Source: Spirochaetales bacterium (GTDB lineage: Bacteria; Spirochaetota; Spirochaetia; UBA9216). From it: a stretch of DNA of 63,186 nt. The notes beneath the pieces were generated by a model, which was not told the DNA's origin, did no database searches, and was given only the letters and a program-made list of their open reading frames with translations. The stretch lies in assembly GCA_016342585.1 (NCBI GenBank), contig JAEINK010000026.1, positions 1 through 63,186 on the forward strand. Direction: 5' to 3'. Both the position numbers and the translations under genes were made by a program. How positions within the stretch are numbered: position 1 is the first letter of the stretch; each line of letters begins with the position of its first letter. Shown here one piece after another: positions 54,206-63,186 of the stretch.

Positions 54206-55818
54206 TACCAAAAAAATCGACAACTAGTCTTTTCCTCGATGATCTAAACATCGAAGCTGTATCGGAGAAGGATGAATACATCCTCAAGGATGAATTTGCC
54301 GCTTCGAAAAAGAATAAAAACTACAGTATTGTTCTCATACTGGTCGCCCTGACCCTGGCTTTAGGTGCCGGGGCATGGGGAATAACCAGATGGATAGAGG
54401 CCCGGAATGTAATCAAGGATTATGAGCTTGATGAATTCCAGGATGTAGATCTTATGGATGTTCTCAACCAGGTCCGAAAGATCGAAATCGCCCTGGCAGA
54501 AGCGGAAAGACAGCTTGTCATGCTTAGACGTGAATATCAGAATGCTCTGCAAGTCGTCATCGATACCGCCGAACAGGAAATATACATTCTAGAATCAAGA
54601 GACCTTGACCAGGAGGCTGTTGATGGCCGCCTCGCAGAGATAGCGGTTAAGAAAGCCGAGGGTCTGCAGGCTGTGGATGACCAGTACCTGGAAAGGATAG
54701 CTATCCTTGAAGAACAGATAGCCGTTTTGCGTGAACAGATGTCCGCCTACGATGCCGAGAAAGTTCAGCAGGCCCAGGAGTATGAATCTGTAATCGCCAA
54801 TGAAAAGCAGGCCTTCGAAATCGAAAAACAGAAGCTTATTGACTCTTATGAAACTCAGCTCTCGGATCAGGAAGAAATCTTCAACGAAAGGCTTGCCGAG
54901 CTTTCGGGTTTTCAGAATGATCTAGAGTCTGCCCTGCTGGATACCAGCGAGGGCCGTCAGAGCAGAATCTTTATGCTTTATAATCCCATTATCACTGAGG
55001 ATATGGATGCCCTTTTCCAATTAACCAATGCACCGGTTAATGAAGAGCGTTTTGCCTACAACATGGTTGGTTCCAGTGCTCAATGGATAGAGCGTGGTTA
55101 CATCTCTTCCCGGGATATCCGATTCCTCCAGGAAGATGTGAGTGAATGGCGGGATTTAATGGGCTACTTGAAGCGGATCCCCTATGAGAACTCGGTTCCC
55201 GATGTTCTGGAGCAGTTGGAATACCGATATTTGAACCTGATTGATGTGGTCTCACAAAGCACGGTTAGCTTATTTCAGGCATTGTACAGTGTCGAGAACA
55301 GCCTTGCGGATACCAGTCAGATTTTAAGTGAAACAGAGTCCTCCGTGGATGAACTCCAGTCTGTACTAAACCGGACCGAATCAGCCCTTGAAGATGTCAA
55401 GGCCGACCTTCGGGCCAGAAACCGTCAATATAATGCTCTCGAGGACAGCCTTGAAGAGATGGAAGATGAACTCACTTTTATAAAATCTTCCTTTGATAAT
55501 TATGAAAAGTTCTATGAATTACTGAAAGATTCTCTCACCATAAGACTCCGGGATTCCGGAGGGCAGGGGTTTCTGCTCGAAGTGGGTGAAAATGGTGATT
55601 TCATAGCATTCATGGATCCCTTCCTTGAAATACCGGGAGGAGTAGCGGGTTATATATTTGGAACTGATAATGAATATATAGGACAGATTAGTCTTGAAAA
55701 AGATGAAATCTTTTACAGGGGGATTGTTCTTCAAAAAGAGGAGGACCGGCAGTTTAGTGCCTTCGACAGAATCTTCCTGCGGATAAACAGTCCGGTAGAA
55801 GAGGGGAGTGGTGAATAA
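54184..55818 (+). CDS. Membrane-anchored coiled-coil protein, unknown
   Basis: The 544-residue protein is not recognised. It has one helix at about 40-60 (SIVLILVALTLALGAGAWG), a short cytoplasmic N-terminus, and an extracytoplasmic part with two long heptad-rich coiled coils (about 90-240 and 365-430), followed by a small beta-rich C-terminal domain (RLRDSGGQGFLLEVGENGDF to the end). It starts inside the cyclase gene and its stop overlaps the start of the next gene (ATGA at 55815-55819), so the three are co-translated. It could be an extracytoplasmic scaffold or sensor arm for the cyclase. Confidence 0.85.
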   Translation: MDNDNKIVPKKSTTSLFLDDLNIEAVSEKDEYILKDEFAASKKNKNYSIVLILVALTLALGAGAWGITRWIEARNVIKDYELDEFQDVDLMDVLNQVRKIEIALAEAERQLVMLRREYQNALQVVIDTAEQEIYILESRDLDQEAVDGRLAEIAVKKAEGLQAVDDQYLERIAILEEQIAVLREQMSAYDAEKVQQAQEYESVIANEKQAFEIEKQKLIDSYETQLSDQEEIFNERLAELSGFQNDLESALLDTSEGRQSRIFMLYNPIITEDMDALFQLTNAPVNEERFAYNMVGSSAQWIERGYISSRDIRFLQEDVSEWRDLMGYLKRIPYENSVPDVLEQLEYRYLNLIDVVSQSTVSLFQALYSVENSLADTSQILSETESSVDELQSVLNRTESALEDVKADLRARNRQYNALEDSLEEMEDELTFIKSSFDNYEKFYELLKDSLTIRLRDSGGQGFLLEVGENGDFIAFMDPFLEIPGGVAGYIFGTDNEYIGQISLEKDEIFYRGIVLQKEEDRQFSAFDRIFLRINSPVEEGSGE

Positions 55819-56726
55819 TGATACGTAATATATTGAAAGGCCTGATTATCATATCTGTTTTAATATCCGGAGTTTTCAGTTTAGCTGCCTATGATTTTTT
55901 CAATATTACCGAAGAGGGAGAAATTAACGGTTTTCCCATGGTAAAAGGGCGCACAGAGAATGGGATCGATGTTACAGTCATTCAGGTTACCCCTGAAGTT
56001 AATCCCGAACTGGAATATCGTATTGCGGATCTCCTGGGTTCCTTTGACGTGATCCCCGTAAAATCTTTACGGATCACCCTGAAAGCAGATAATGAAGCTG
56101 AAATATTCATTACAAATAAGCCCTTTTCATGGAAAGAGTACAATATGGCCGATTATCTTCTATCAGGCTTTACGATTCTGATGGATGGTGCCGTAGACTA
56201 TGATGCCGATCTTTTTGTTAATAAATTACACATTCGATTGGAAGGTTTTTTTGAAAGCGAAGGGACTTTTCTGGATACCATGACCAATGTTATCGCCGAT
56301 CCGGGTACATTCCTCATGTCCCGGGACCCCGAGTACATCCTTAACACCTTCATGAGCATGATGACCGCCGATGAAGAAATTCGGAATGAAATCGTTGTTC
56401 AGAAAGAAACATCCGGAGAATCCAATGAAATGATAGCAGAACTTCAGGGTTCGCTTGTACAACTCTCCGAAGAGAATCAGGCCCTCAAGGCTGAAATCGC
56501 TGAATTGAAGTATAATAATCTGATAATGGAAAACCGCAGTCTGTTTGGCGGTATTAGAATGATCGATAGAACTGCCGTTGATTGGATTATTGCTGAAAAA
56601 ACAAAAAATCCATCCATCTCAGCAACGGAACTGGGTGTCGGGTTGACCGCCGACACAGGACTTACTATGGGCGGAAAACAGATAATTCTGATCCTCGCCC
56701 TCTATTTTGGGGAATATCCGGAATAA
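55818..56726 (+). CDS. Exported protein of unknown function, third gene of the cyclase operon
   Basis: The 302-residue protein has a signal peptide (about 1-22, VLISGVFSLAAYDFF) and no recognised domain. Mixed beta segments (NGFPMVKGRTENGIDVTVIQ; KSLRITLKADNEAEIFITN) are followed by a short coiled coil (IAELQGSLVQLSEENQALKAEI) and a C-terminal helical segment with TAVDWIIAEKTKNPSISATE. It is periplasmic or surface-attached. Translational coupling with the coiled-coil gene suggests a complex. Confidence 0.8.
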   Translation: MIRNILKGLIIISVLISGVFSLAAYDFFNITEEGEINGFPMVKGRTENGIDVTVIQVTPEVNPELEYRIADLLGSFDVIPVKSLRITLKADNEAEIFITNKPFSWKEYNMADYLLSGFTILMDGAVDYDADLFVNKLHIRLEGFFESEGTFLDTMTNVIADPGTFLMSRDPEYILNTFMSMMTADEEIRNEIVVQKETSGESNEMIAELQGSLVQLSEENQALKAEIAELKYNNLIMENRSLFGGIRMIDRTAVDWIIAEKTKNPSISATELGVGLTADTGLTMGGKQIILILALYFGEYPE

Positions 56727-56747
56727 AGGCAATGGTGCAGGTTTTTC

Positions 56748-56760
56748 CTTACTCAGTAAG
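56748..56760. promoter_or_regulatory. Short perfect palindrome
   Basis: CTTACT, C, AGTAAG, shortly after the end of the cyclase operon and 168 bases before the giant lipoprotein start. A weak TTGATA (56794-56799) with TAAATT (56817-56822) could be a promoter for the latter. Otherwise 56727-56927 shows only A+T-rich sequence. Confidence 0.35.
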
Positions 56761-56927
56761 TATTTAAGTGAAATTGTATTCAAAGATTAATCATTGATAA
56801 CTCGATAATTTTGTGATAAATTTATTCGTGTAATCTGAATAATAGCCTGGCGTGGAATGTCGGATATTTCTGCTCTCTGAAATCATTCAGGTTGGCTTTT
56901 TTAGTAAAGTATAATAGAGGTCGAAAA

Positions 56928-59900
56928 GTGAATAGTAAAAGTTCTCCTGCAAATAAAAGCCTGACAAAAGGAATTCTTCCTTTTGTGGTGTTTCTCTGTT
57001 TACTTTTATTACCACTTCTATTTACGGCCTGTCCAGAACCCATCGATCAGAAGCTATTTCTTGAGGTTGAAGACAGCTTTGCACCTGTAATAACCATTAT
57101 CTCACCTGCAGACAACTCATATTATAACTCGACAATCTCTTTTGAACTGGAAATTACCGATGACTCTTTAGAAGAAGAGGATGGTTTGGGGAGTTTGGAA
57201 ACTATATCGTATGAAATCGCAGGAGATAATAAACGTGGTGGCAGGATTACCATTGCGGATGATGGAACCGCCACAAAAGATGTGGAATTCGGACCTGGTG
57301 ATATAGTCTATGATTCTGAAACGGGTACTGTAACTTTTGAATTCTCCACCCTGGAATCAGTTGAAGGAGAGGCACTTACCTCTCAACTTAAAGACCTCGT
57401 TCAAGTTGCTATCACAGCCAAGGACGCTAATGGGAACTCAACTGAAGCGGATATTACCCTTCGGGAGAGTAATGGATTATATGTAAAACTAAAGAATCCC
57501 GGTGCCATATCTGATGTGGATGACCCTGATTATCCCGGTACAGTTAATTTTGTTTTATATGATAGAATTCCCGTTTCAGGGACAATTCTGGATACAATTG
57601 ACTCCACGACGTCTTCAAATGAGATCAAATCGATTGCCTGGAGTGTTTCCGGCCAAACCTGGAGAGGTTATCTTGATCTAGTAAACGCCGTGGAATCTAC
57701 GGACATGAACGAATGGCTTGATCAGTCTCTTGATGTATTACCGGGAACATTTATTATACCTTCCACAGGTGTCTATATATCGGAAAACCGGGGAACCACC
57801 AGAGGGTTCAACTACGAGTTTACCTATGATCCAAGAACTATGATATTCGAGACCGAAGTCTTTGCTGCTAAATCCCCTGCTGTTATTATTTTTGATCTTC
57901 AGGTAACCGATCTCAATGGCCATATAACCAGTGTAGGATACAGCCTACCCCTAAACGCAGAAGGGCCCGAAACAATTGTTACTCAACCTGATTTAAGCAG
58001 CAGCTCTGCTATCTTTTTCTCAAAGACGAATTATGCCAATGGTCCTCTCTATATCGAAGGCGCCGTTACAAACCTTTCCAACATACGCTCTTTTGCTTAT
58101 TACGTCAGATCCAACAAAAACGAGGATGATGCACCGGATATTGTTGTTCTCCAAATGAATGATATATTCGAGGATGTGGATGGGGTCGATACATTTAAAT
58201 TCCTAATAAATGGAGATACAACAGGTTCTTTAGATCCAATTATAAATGACGCAGCATTTATCAGTACTATAAATGGATGGGTCGGCAGTATAATGACGAT
58301 TACTCTTATTGTTACGGGTACTGATGATCTTGAAACAAGACCTCTTTTTTCTGCTGTCCTGGATGGCGAAGGACCTACTGTCAGTTTAGCTGACAATCTT
58401 GGAAGCTCCGGGTTACCTCAGGAGTCTGGTTCTGGAAAATATCTCCTGACATCTGGAGATGTTGTTAATATTACAGCTACATTTGAAGATGATGCTGGTA
58501 TATTTGAAATTAATCAGCCGGCAATAATAATCGGTTCTTTGGATTCTGTCGATATGAGCAGAACAAATAATCTCATATGGAACTATTCCTGGACTGTTCC
58601 CGATGGAAATGATGGTGCGGCTGATATCGTGATCGATGCCTATGATTCTGTCGGAAACCCGAATAGCGCTCCTACCGGGGTAACCGGGTATATTATTGAT
58701 AATACGGCACCCGAAGTCGTTCTTGCTACTGAAGAAGGTGCTGATGAATCTGACAATATAGTAAGAGATGCAGATACCCTTACAATAACCGCTACTTTTA
58801 GTGATCTAATTGATACTCTCGACACATCAGTAACACCTAAAATCCAGTTTTCGACAACACCAGCCGTTGACGACGAGATGGTTATGAGCAGCGATCTTGT
58901 ATGGACCTATAATTGGGATGTTCCCTCCGGTAATGATGGGGATATAACACCAATTATTGTTGCTCAGGACAGGGTTGGGAATGTTGTGGAAGTTGCCGGG
59001 ACTATCGGTGATGTTGAATATAGAATTGATAATACAGCTCCTGCTGGATCGCAGACTGTTGATATTCCTTCATCTACTACCGGATTTCTTGGGTACCGTT
59101 ATATTGGTACGGATCTGGAAAGCAACGGCTTTGATGTCAATGTCGCCATTGTTCTGGAAGAGGTTGAAGCAGGCGATGAACTGCAGCTCCTCCTCGACGG
59201 TTTCGAACATGCAACAGATCCACATTTCAAGGTTCTTGATGAATCGGACCTGGGGGCCGATGATATTGTTTTTACTATTGATTCCGATTGGATGGGGACA
59301 TCTGATGGTTCCAAGAGTTTTACCGCCAGGATAATTGATCAGGCGGGAAATACGGGAGATGAGTGTGTACCTTTTGTCGTTATTTTGGACAGGGTCAAAC
59401 CTGATGTTGAACTATTGGATAACCATGATGAGAATGAACGGCAGGTCAATTCCGGTGATGTTTTCAACCTTATCGCCGAGTTCTCCGACACAAACTCCAT
59501 CAATGAGGATACACCACCACGGATTGAGATAAACACCTTAACTCCCATTAATGCTGTTATGACCAAAGACGGAACCGATAACAAGCGATGGTACTACCCC
59601 TGGACCGTTCCGACCGACGCTAGTAATGTGGTCGATATTACTATAACCGCCACCGATGCCGCCGGGAACCCCAATACTGCAGTAGAACCGGCCTCCGGAT
59701 TTTACACCTCCTACCATATCGATAACCTTGCGCCTTCGGTTAGCTTGTCTATTGATTCCGATCCTCGACTGCGCAGGGTGAAAGAGGGGGATGTTGTTAA
59801 TTTTACAGCCACCTTTGTTGAGAATGAAGACGAGATTAGTGAAGAAGATGACGCGCCAAGGCTGCAGATCCCCGCGCTGGATGTCCCCTGGGATGTCGCC

Positions 59901-62900
59901 ATGGAGAGAACCAGCAATACTGTCTGGACCTACTCCTGGACCGTTCCCGATGACGACGCCAACGACAAAGCTGTGAGTATTTTCGTTGAAGGTTACGACC
60001 GGGCAGGGAATGAGAACACTCCGGTAACCGTCGAAAATGCCTTCACCATAGATAATATCGCCCCGGTTGAGATGGACCTTTACGATGGCGCCAGCTCCGC
60101 CAGTTCCACCGGCTACTGGGTGAACGATGTTCAAGAGGCTGCAGGGTTCACCGTCACCGTTCCACTGGAAAGTGATGCCATTACCGGCGATCTTCTGGAA
60201 CTCTTCCTTGACGGCAGCGATTTCCCGACGGAACTGGAAACCGAGCTGGATGCCGCGGACATTTCCGCAGGGTCGGTTGATTTTACCATCGCTTCCCATC
60301 AGCTGGGCAGCGACTCACCGCTGGGAACTGATAAGAGCATCACTGCCCAGTTGACTGATATTGTTGGCAATGTGGGGGCTGTGGGGTCGGCGCTGGAGAT
60401 TCGGCTGGATACTGTGGACCCGACGGTTTCAGTCTCCGATGATCATGATGAAGATGAGCAGCAGGTCAACTCCGGTGATGTCTTTACGATCACCGCCACC
60501 TTCGTTGATGTGAACGATATAGTTGCTCCTTATATCGCGATTAACTCGGATACCGCGGTGAATGCGGCGATGACGGAAGACTCGGAGGATAACAGGATCT
60601 GGACCTATGAGTGGACGGTTCCCGACGGAAACGACAAGAATGTGAGTATTTCCATCAGTGCTGAGGATGCGGCTGGTAACCCGAATGAAGCCGTAACAGC
60701 CGGCTCCGGCGGGTATATCACCTACCTGATTGACAATGAGCATCCCGAAGTGGCCGTGACGGCAGAGGAGGACAGCAGCGGTACGACCGATTCCATCGTT
60801 CGGGATACCAATACGGTTCTCTTTTCCACCGCTTTTACCGAGACCATAGACCAGATTGATGAAACTTCCGTTCCTCAAATTGAAATAACAGATGTAGATT
60901 CTACGAAGACTTATAATCTGTTGAAGGCCGATAACCTCAACTGGTACTACAGCTGGGATGTTCCTTCCGGTTCTGAATATGACGGTAGCGTGACCGTTAC
61001 CATCGTTGCCGACGACCGGGCGGGGAATGAGGTGGATGGGATCACCGGAGACCTTACTTTTACTATTGATAATACGGCACCAGATGCTCCCGCAGTTACT
61101 GATTTTACCGATAATACGGGGATTTCGGGGGATCGGATCACCAATGATTCAACTGTAGAAATTACCGGTACTGCCGAAGCCGCTTCGGTGATTGAAGTGG
61201 ACGGTACGGAGGTTGGGACGACGGACGGAGCTGGGGACTGGACCAGCAGCACCATCTCCCTCTCTGAAGGTGACAATACTTTGAGCATTACCTCCACCGA
61301 CACGGCGGGTAACGAGAGCTCCGCTCTCGGCTATACGATTAAACTGGATACGGAAAATCCCTCGGCTGTTCTTACCGCCGGTGGAGGCGACATCTATGTA
61401 CGGGATGATGATGTAACCGAAACCATTACCGTTACTCTCACTGAAGTAAGAGACCTTATTGATGAAGATACACCGCCGAAAATAACCATCGCGGATTACG
61501 GAATCACCAATGCGGTAATGACGGAATACAACGACAGCAACAATGTCTGGTTCTATGACTGGACCCTGCCGTCGGATAATGATCTTTCTGTAGATGTTTC
61601 CGTTACTGCCACCGACCGGGCGGGGAACTCCCTCGCCTCGACCAGTGGTGATACCAACTTCATAGTTGATAACGAGGCTCCGACGGTTGTTATTACTAAT
61701 GACGGGGGTGACTCCTTTGTCCGGTCTGCCGATACCGAGAGGATTACCGCGACCTTTACAGAAAATGATGAAATTGATGTGAATTCTCCCCCCGAGATCA
61801 CTATAGCCGCTTATGATTCTGTAAGCGAAATTACCTCCGTGATGCAGCAGTTGGATGGAGGGAATACCAAGGTCTGGTACTACGACTGGGTTAATCCCGC
61901 GGGTGACAGCCTGAATGTATCAATTATCGTGAGCGCCGTCGACCGCGCGGGGAATACAGTTACCGATTCTACTTCTCTGAATGTCGATAATACCGCACCT
62001 TACATTTCAATTGCCCCTGCTTATGACAGTACGGGGCTGCATGGAATAGACAGCAACAGTACCTTCGGATGTTCCTTCTCCGTTGATGATTATGACTATA
62101 CCGCAGACGGCGATATTACGGTTTCGTTGGAAATCAATGATGTAACCCAGTCTGCGACCAACACCGGCGGAAGTGTTTCTTCTAACTACACCGTTGTGGA
62201 AGGGCAAACAGACAGGACTGATGAAGAAATCCCCATCGAAATTATTCTGACCGATGAGGCCGGAAATTCTTATACGTATAATACTCCCGTTGACTATCTT
62301 CTCAGTCCGGATATTGATGCGCATCGGCCTACCGTATCCTTTGAAACTATATCCGGAACCATTGTATATGAAGGAGCGTTAACAAAGAGTATCACTGTTA
62401 CATATAGTGAAGATATGGATAATGCGACCGAACCTGATATTTCTCTCTCCCCCGATACAAACTGGGGTATTACAGCCTACAACGCTCTTAACTGGATTAC
62501 AACTACTCAGTATCAAGTTACTGCCACCCATAATGGTAGCGAAGAGGAGAGCGGTCCTGTTTCGGTCAGTGTAGGAATATCCGGAGCGACAGATTTAGCT
62601 GGTAATATCGCTTCTTCAGGAGCTGATTATGATCCTGCATTCATGATCGATACTGAGAAACCGACTTTGACGATTACCTCTCAACAGAGTACTCCCACAA
62701 ATGAGCCGGCTACATTGAGCTTTGATTTTGATTTCTCGGAGAGTGTTAACGGATTTACAGTCGCAGATATCTCAGTTAATAACGGAACTTTGGGGGGCTT
62801 CAGCGGCAGCGGGGATTCTTATTCTGTTGATGTTACAGGCTTCAGTGACGGGGATGTGACTGTCAGTGTGAGCAGTGGAACCTATGAGGATGATGCCCAG

Positions 62901-63186
62901 AATGTAAACAGTGACAATCCCAGTGCTTCGGTATTCAGTGACAGGACGGCTCCTGTTATAAACGGCATTGCCGATGATGATCTATATACGCAGAGTAAAA
63001 CCTGGGATTGGAGCACAAGCAGTGACGGTACAGGGGTCGGTGGTGTAACCTATCGTTATGAGGTCGAGACAACCGGAACATCCGGAGGGAGTTGGTCTTC
63101 GTATGACTTAACAACGACGGCAACTCAAGGGTCTGGAACCGGAACTTACTATCTACATGTTCAGGCAAAGGACAGTCTTGGAAATG
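56928..63186 (+). CDS. Giant lipoprotein with repeated bacterial Ig-like domains (partial, 3' end outside window)
   Basis: An open frame of at least 2,086 codons starts at GTG 56928 (AGAGG at 56916-56920) and runs off the end. Residues 1-37 form a lipoprotein signal peptide (hydrophobic core, then LLFTAC; lipid Cys about 38). The rest is a string of Ig-like domains, most containing a [IVL]D(N/T)..P anchor followed by stretches such as GDVFTITATF, VWTYSWTVP and DRAGN, with Asp-rich loops suggesting calcium binding. Near the end (about 62640-62920) a Big_12-like domain (FSESVNGFTVADISVNNGTL) appears. The protein is likely surface-exposed and adhesive or structural. The frame was checked by codon phase at several points across the gene and no frameshift was seen. 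Confidence 0.88.
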   Translation, partial: MNSKSSPANKSLTKGILPFVVFLCLLLLPLLFTACPEPIDQKLFLEVEDSFAPVITIISPADNSYYNSTISFELEITDDSLEEEDGLGSLETISYEIAGDNKRGGRITIADDGTATKDVEFGPGDIVYDSETGTVTFEFSTLESVEGEALTSQLKDLVQVAITAKDANGNSTEADITLRESNGLYVKLKNPGAISDVDDPDYPGTVNFVLYDRIPVSGTILDTIDSTTSSNEIKSIAWSVSGQTWRGYLDLVNAVESTDMNEWLDQSLDVLPGTFIIPSTGVYISENRGTTRGFNYEFTYDPRTMIFETEVFAAKSPAVIIFDLQVTDLNGHITSVGYSLPLNAEGPETIVTQPDLSSSSAIFFSKTNYANGPLYIEGAVTNLSNIRSFAYYVRSNKNEDDAPDIVVLQMNDIFEDVDGVDTFKFLINGDTTGSLDPIINDAAFISTINGWVGSIMTITLIVTGTDDLETRPLFSAVLDGEGPTVSLADNLGSSGLPQESGSGKYLLTSGDVVNITATFEDDAGIFEINQPAIIIGSLDSVDMSRTNNLIWNYSWTVPDGNDGAADIVIDAYDSVGNPNSAPTGVTGYIIDNTAPEVVLATEEGADESDNIVRDADTLTITATFSDLIDTLDTSVTPKIQFSTTPAVDDEMVMSSDLVWTYNWDVPSGNDGDITPIIVAQDRVGNVVEVAGTIGDVEYRIDNTAPAGSQTVDIPSSTTGFLGYRYIGTDLESNGFDVNVAIVLEEVEAGDELQLLLDGFEHATDPHFKVLDESDLGADDIVFTIDSDWMGTSDGSKSFTARIIDQAGNTGDECVPFVVILDRVKPDVELLDNHDENERQVNSGDVFNLIAEFSDTNSINEDTPPRIEINTLTPINAVMTKDGTDNKRWYYPWTVPTDASNVVDITITATDAAGNPNTAVEPASGFYTSYHIDNLAPSVSLSIDSDPRLRRVKEGDVVNFTATFVENEDEISEEDDAPRLQIPALDVPWDVAMERTSNTVWTYSWTVPDDDANDKAVSIFVEGYDRAGNENTPVTVENAFTIDNIAPVEMDLYDGASSASSTGYWVNDVQEAAGFTVTVPLESDAITGDLLELFLDGSDFPTELETELDAADISAGSVDFTIASHQLGSDSPLGTDKSITAQLTDIVGNVGAVGSALEIRLDTVDPTVSVSDDHDEDEQQVNSGDVFTITATFVDVNDIVAPYIAINSDTAVNAAMTEDSEDNRIWTYEWTVPDGNDKNVSISISAEDAAGNPNEAVTAGSGGYITYLIDNEHPEVAVTAEEDSSGTTDSIVRDTNTVLFSTAFTETIDQIDETSVPQIEITDVDSTKTYNLLKADNLNWYYSWDVPSGSEYDGSVTVTIVADDRAGNEVDGITGDLTFTIDNTAPDAPAVTDFTDNTGISGDRITNDSTVEITGTAEAASVIEVDGTEVGTTDGAGDWTSSTISLSEGDNTLSITSTDTAGNESSALGYTIKLDTENPSAVLTAGGGDIYVRDDDVTETITVTLTEVRDLIDEDTPPKITIADYGITNAVMTEYNDSNNVWFYDWTLPSDNDLSVDVSVTATDRAGNSLASTSGDTNFIVDNEAPTVVITNDGGDSFVRSADTERITATFTENDEIDVNSPPEITIAAYDSVSEITSVMQQLDGGNTKVWYYDWVNPAGDSLNVSIIVSAVDRAGNTVTDSTSLNVDNTAPYISIAPAYDSTGLHGIDSNSTFGCSFSVDDYDYTADGDITVSLEINDVTQSATNTGGSVSSNYTVVEGQTDRTDEEIPIEIILTDEAGNSYTYNTPVDYLLSPDIDAHRPTVSFETISGTIVYEGALTKSITVTYSEDMDNATEPDISLSPDTNWGITAYNALNWITTTQYQVTATHNGSEEESGPVSVSVGISGATDLAGNIASSGADYDPAFMIDTEKPTLTITSQQSTPTNEPATLSFDFDFSESVNGFTVADISVNNGTLGGFSGSGDSYSVDVTGFSDGDVTVSVSSGTYEDDAQNVNSDNPSASVFSDRTAPVINGIADDDLYTQSKTWDWSTSSDGTGVGGVTYRYEVETTGTSGGSWSSYDLTTTATQGSGTGTYYLHVQAKDSLGN
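58698..62942 (+). repeat. Tandem Ig-like repeat block in the giant lipoprotein
   Basis: Codon-aligned anchors (D-N/T/R-x-x-P) start at 58698, 59028, 59388, 59721, 60051, 60408, 60732, 61068, 61347, 61668, 61986, 62649 and 62940, mostly 280-360 bases apart. Units keep the order anchor, [V/I]xD.D, TATF.E, P.I.I, MT, VW.YxWxVP and D.AGN. One longer gap (61986-62649) spans two less conserved domains. Confidence 0.8.

Noticed and set aside
58100..62324. Several minus-strand open frames over the Ig-repeat gene
   Set aside because: They mirror the repeated Asp/Thr codons of the plus-strand lipoprotein and show no plausible starts or domains.
58698..62942. CRISPR-like regular spacing
   Set aside because: The repeats are coding Ig units of 280-360 bases with diverged sequence, not short identical repeats with spacers.

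Overview
The window reads as chromosomal DNA of a free-living, heterotrophic, Gram-negative-type bacterium, most likely a spirochaete (Spirochaetota). This is an inference from gene content: sugar-binding proteins whose exported forms begin AGG, two methyl-accepting chemotaxis proteins, a class III cyclase operon with coiled-coil and exported partners, and a TonB/ExbB/ExbD/receptor set. No rRNA, tRNA, CRISPR array or insertion sequence was seen. Genes are tightly packed: the longest gene-free stretch is 242 bases (6763-7004), so no gap exceeds 300 bases.

Layout. 1-69: tail of an upstream gene. 179-4755: an MFS transporter, an AIM24-type protein and a GH2 glycosidase broken by one in-frame TAA. 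4822-6762 (minus): a fatty acyl-CoA ligase with an upstream palindrome. 7005-8635: DUF3783 protein, a small unknown and a D12-type adenine methyltransferase. 8694-16685: a glycoside operon with ROK repressor and its operator, two ABC permeases, a binding protein, GH31 and a GH15-like enzyme. 16756-20246: DUF2271-like lipoprotein, ketopantoate reductase-like enzyme, chemoreceptor. 20437-22089: an unusual racemase-GNAT-ASCH fusion. 22174-28237: a fructoside operon (LacI regulator with two matching operators, GH32, binding protein, two permeases, terminator). 28353-30633: J-domain protein, DUF1349 protein, esterase. 30628-33007: a sigma-54-type promoter with tandem upstream repeats driving a NifV/LeuA-like enzyme and a NifA-like protein whose AAA+ domain is degenerate. 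33100-37650: TonB receptor, ExbB, ExbD, ExbD, TonB. 37709-39461: methyltransferase and YcaQ-type glycosylase. 39496-42619 (minus): a third ABC sugar importer. 42769-47062: peptidoglycan recycling (AnmK, MurQ, beta-lactamase-fold hydrolase, dipeptide epimerase). 47153-52385: thioredoxin-like protein, SAF-domain dehydrogenase, receiver-histidine kinase, chemoreceptor. 52514-56726: adenylate/guanylate cyclase operon. 56928-end: start of a giant Ig-repeat lipoprotein that runs off the window.

Functionally the window is mostly about scavenging. Three importers take up oligosaccharides, cytoplasmic GH31, GH15-like and GH32 enzymes split them, and muropeptide sugars and dipeptides are recovered. None of the importers has a local ATPase, so they probably share one encoded elsewhere. 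The least explained block is 30628-37650. Across the window, several well-formed promoters lie only a few bases before start codons that lack a Shine-Dalgarno, which suggests leaderless or near-leaderless mRNAs are common in this organism.
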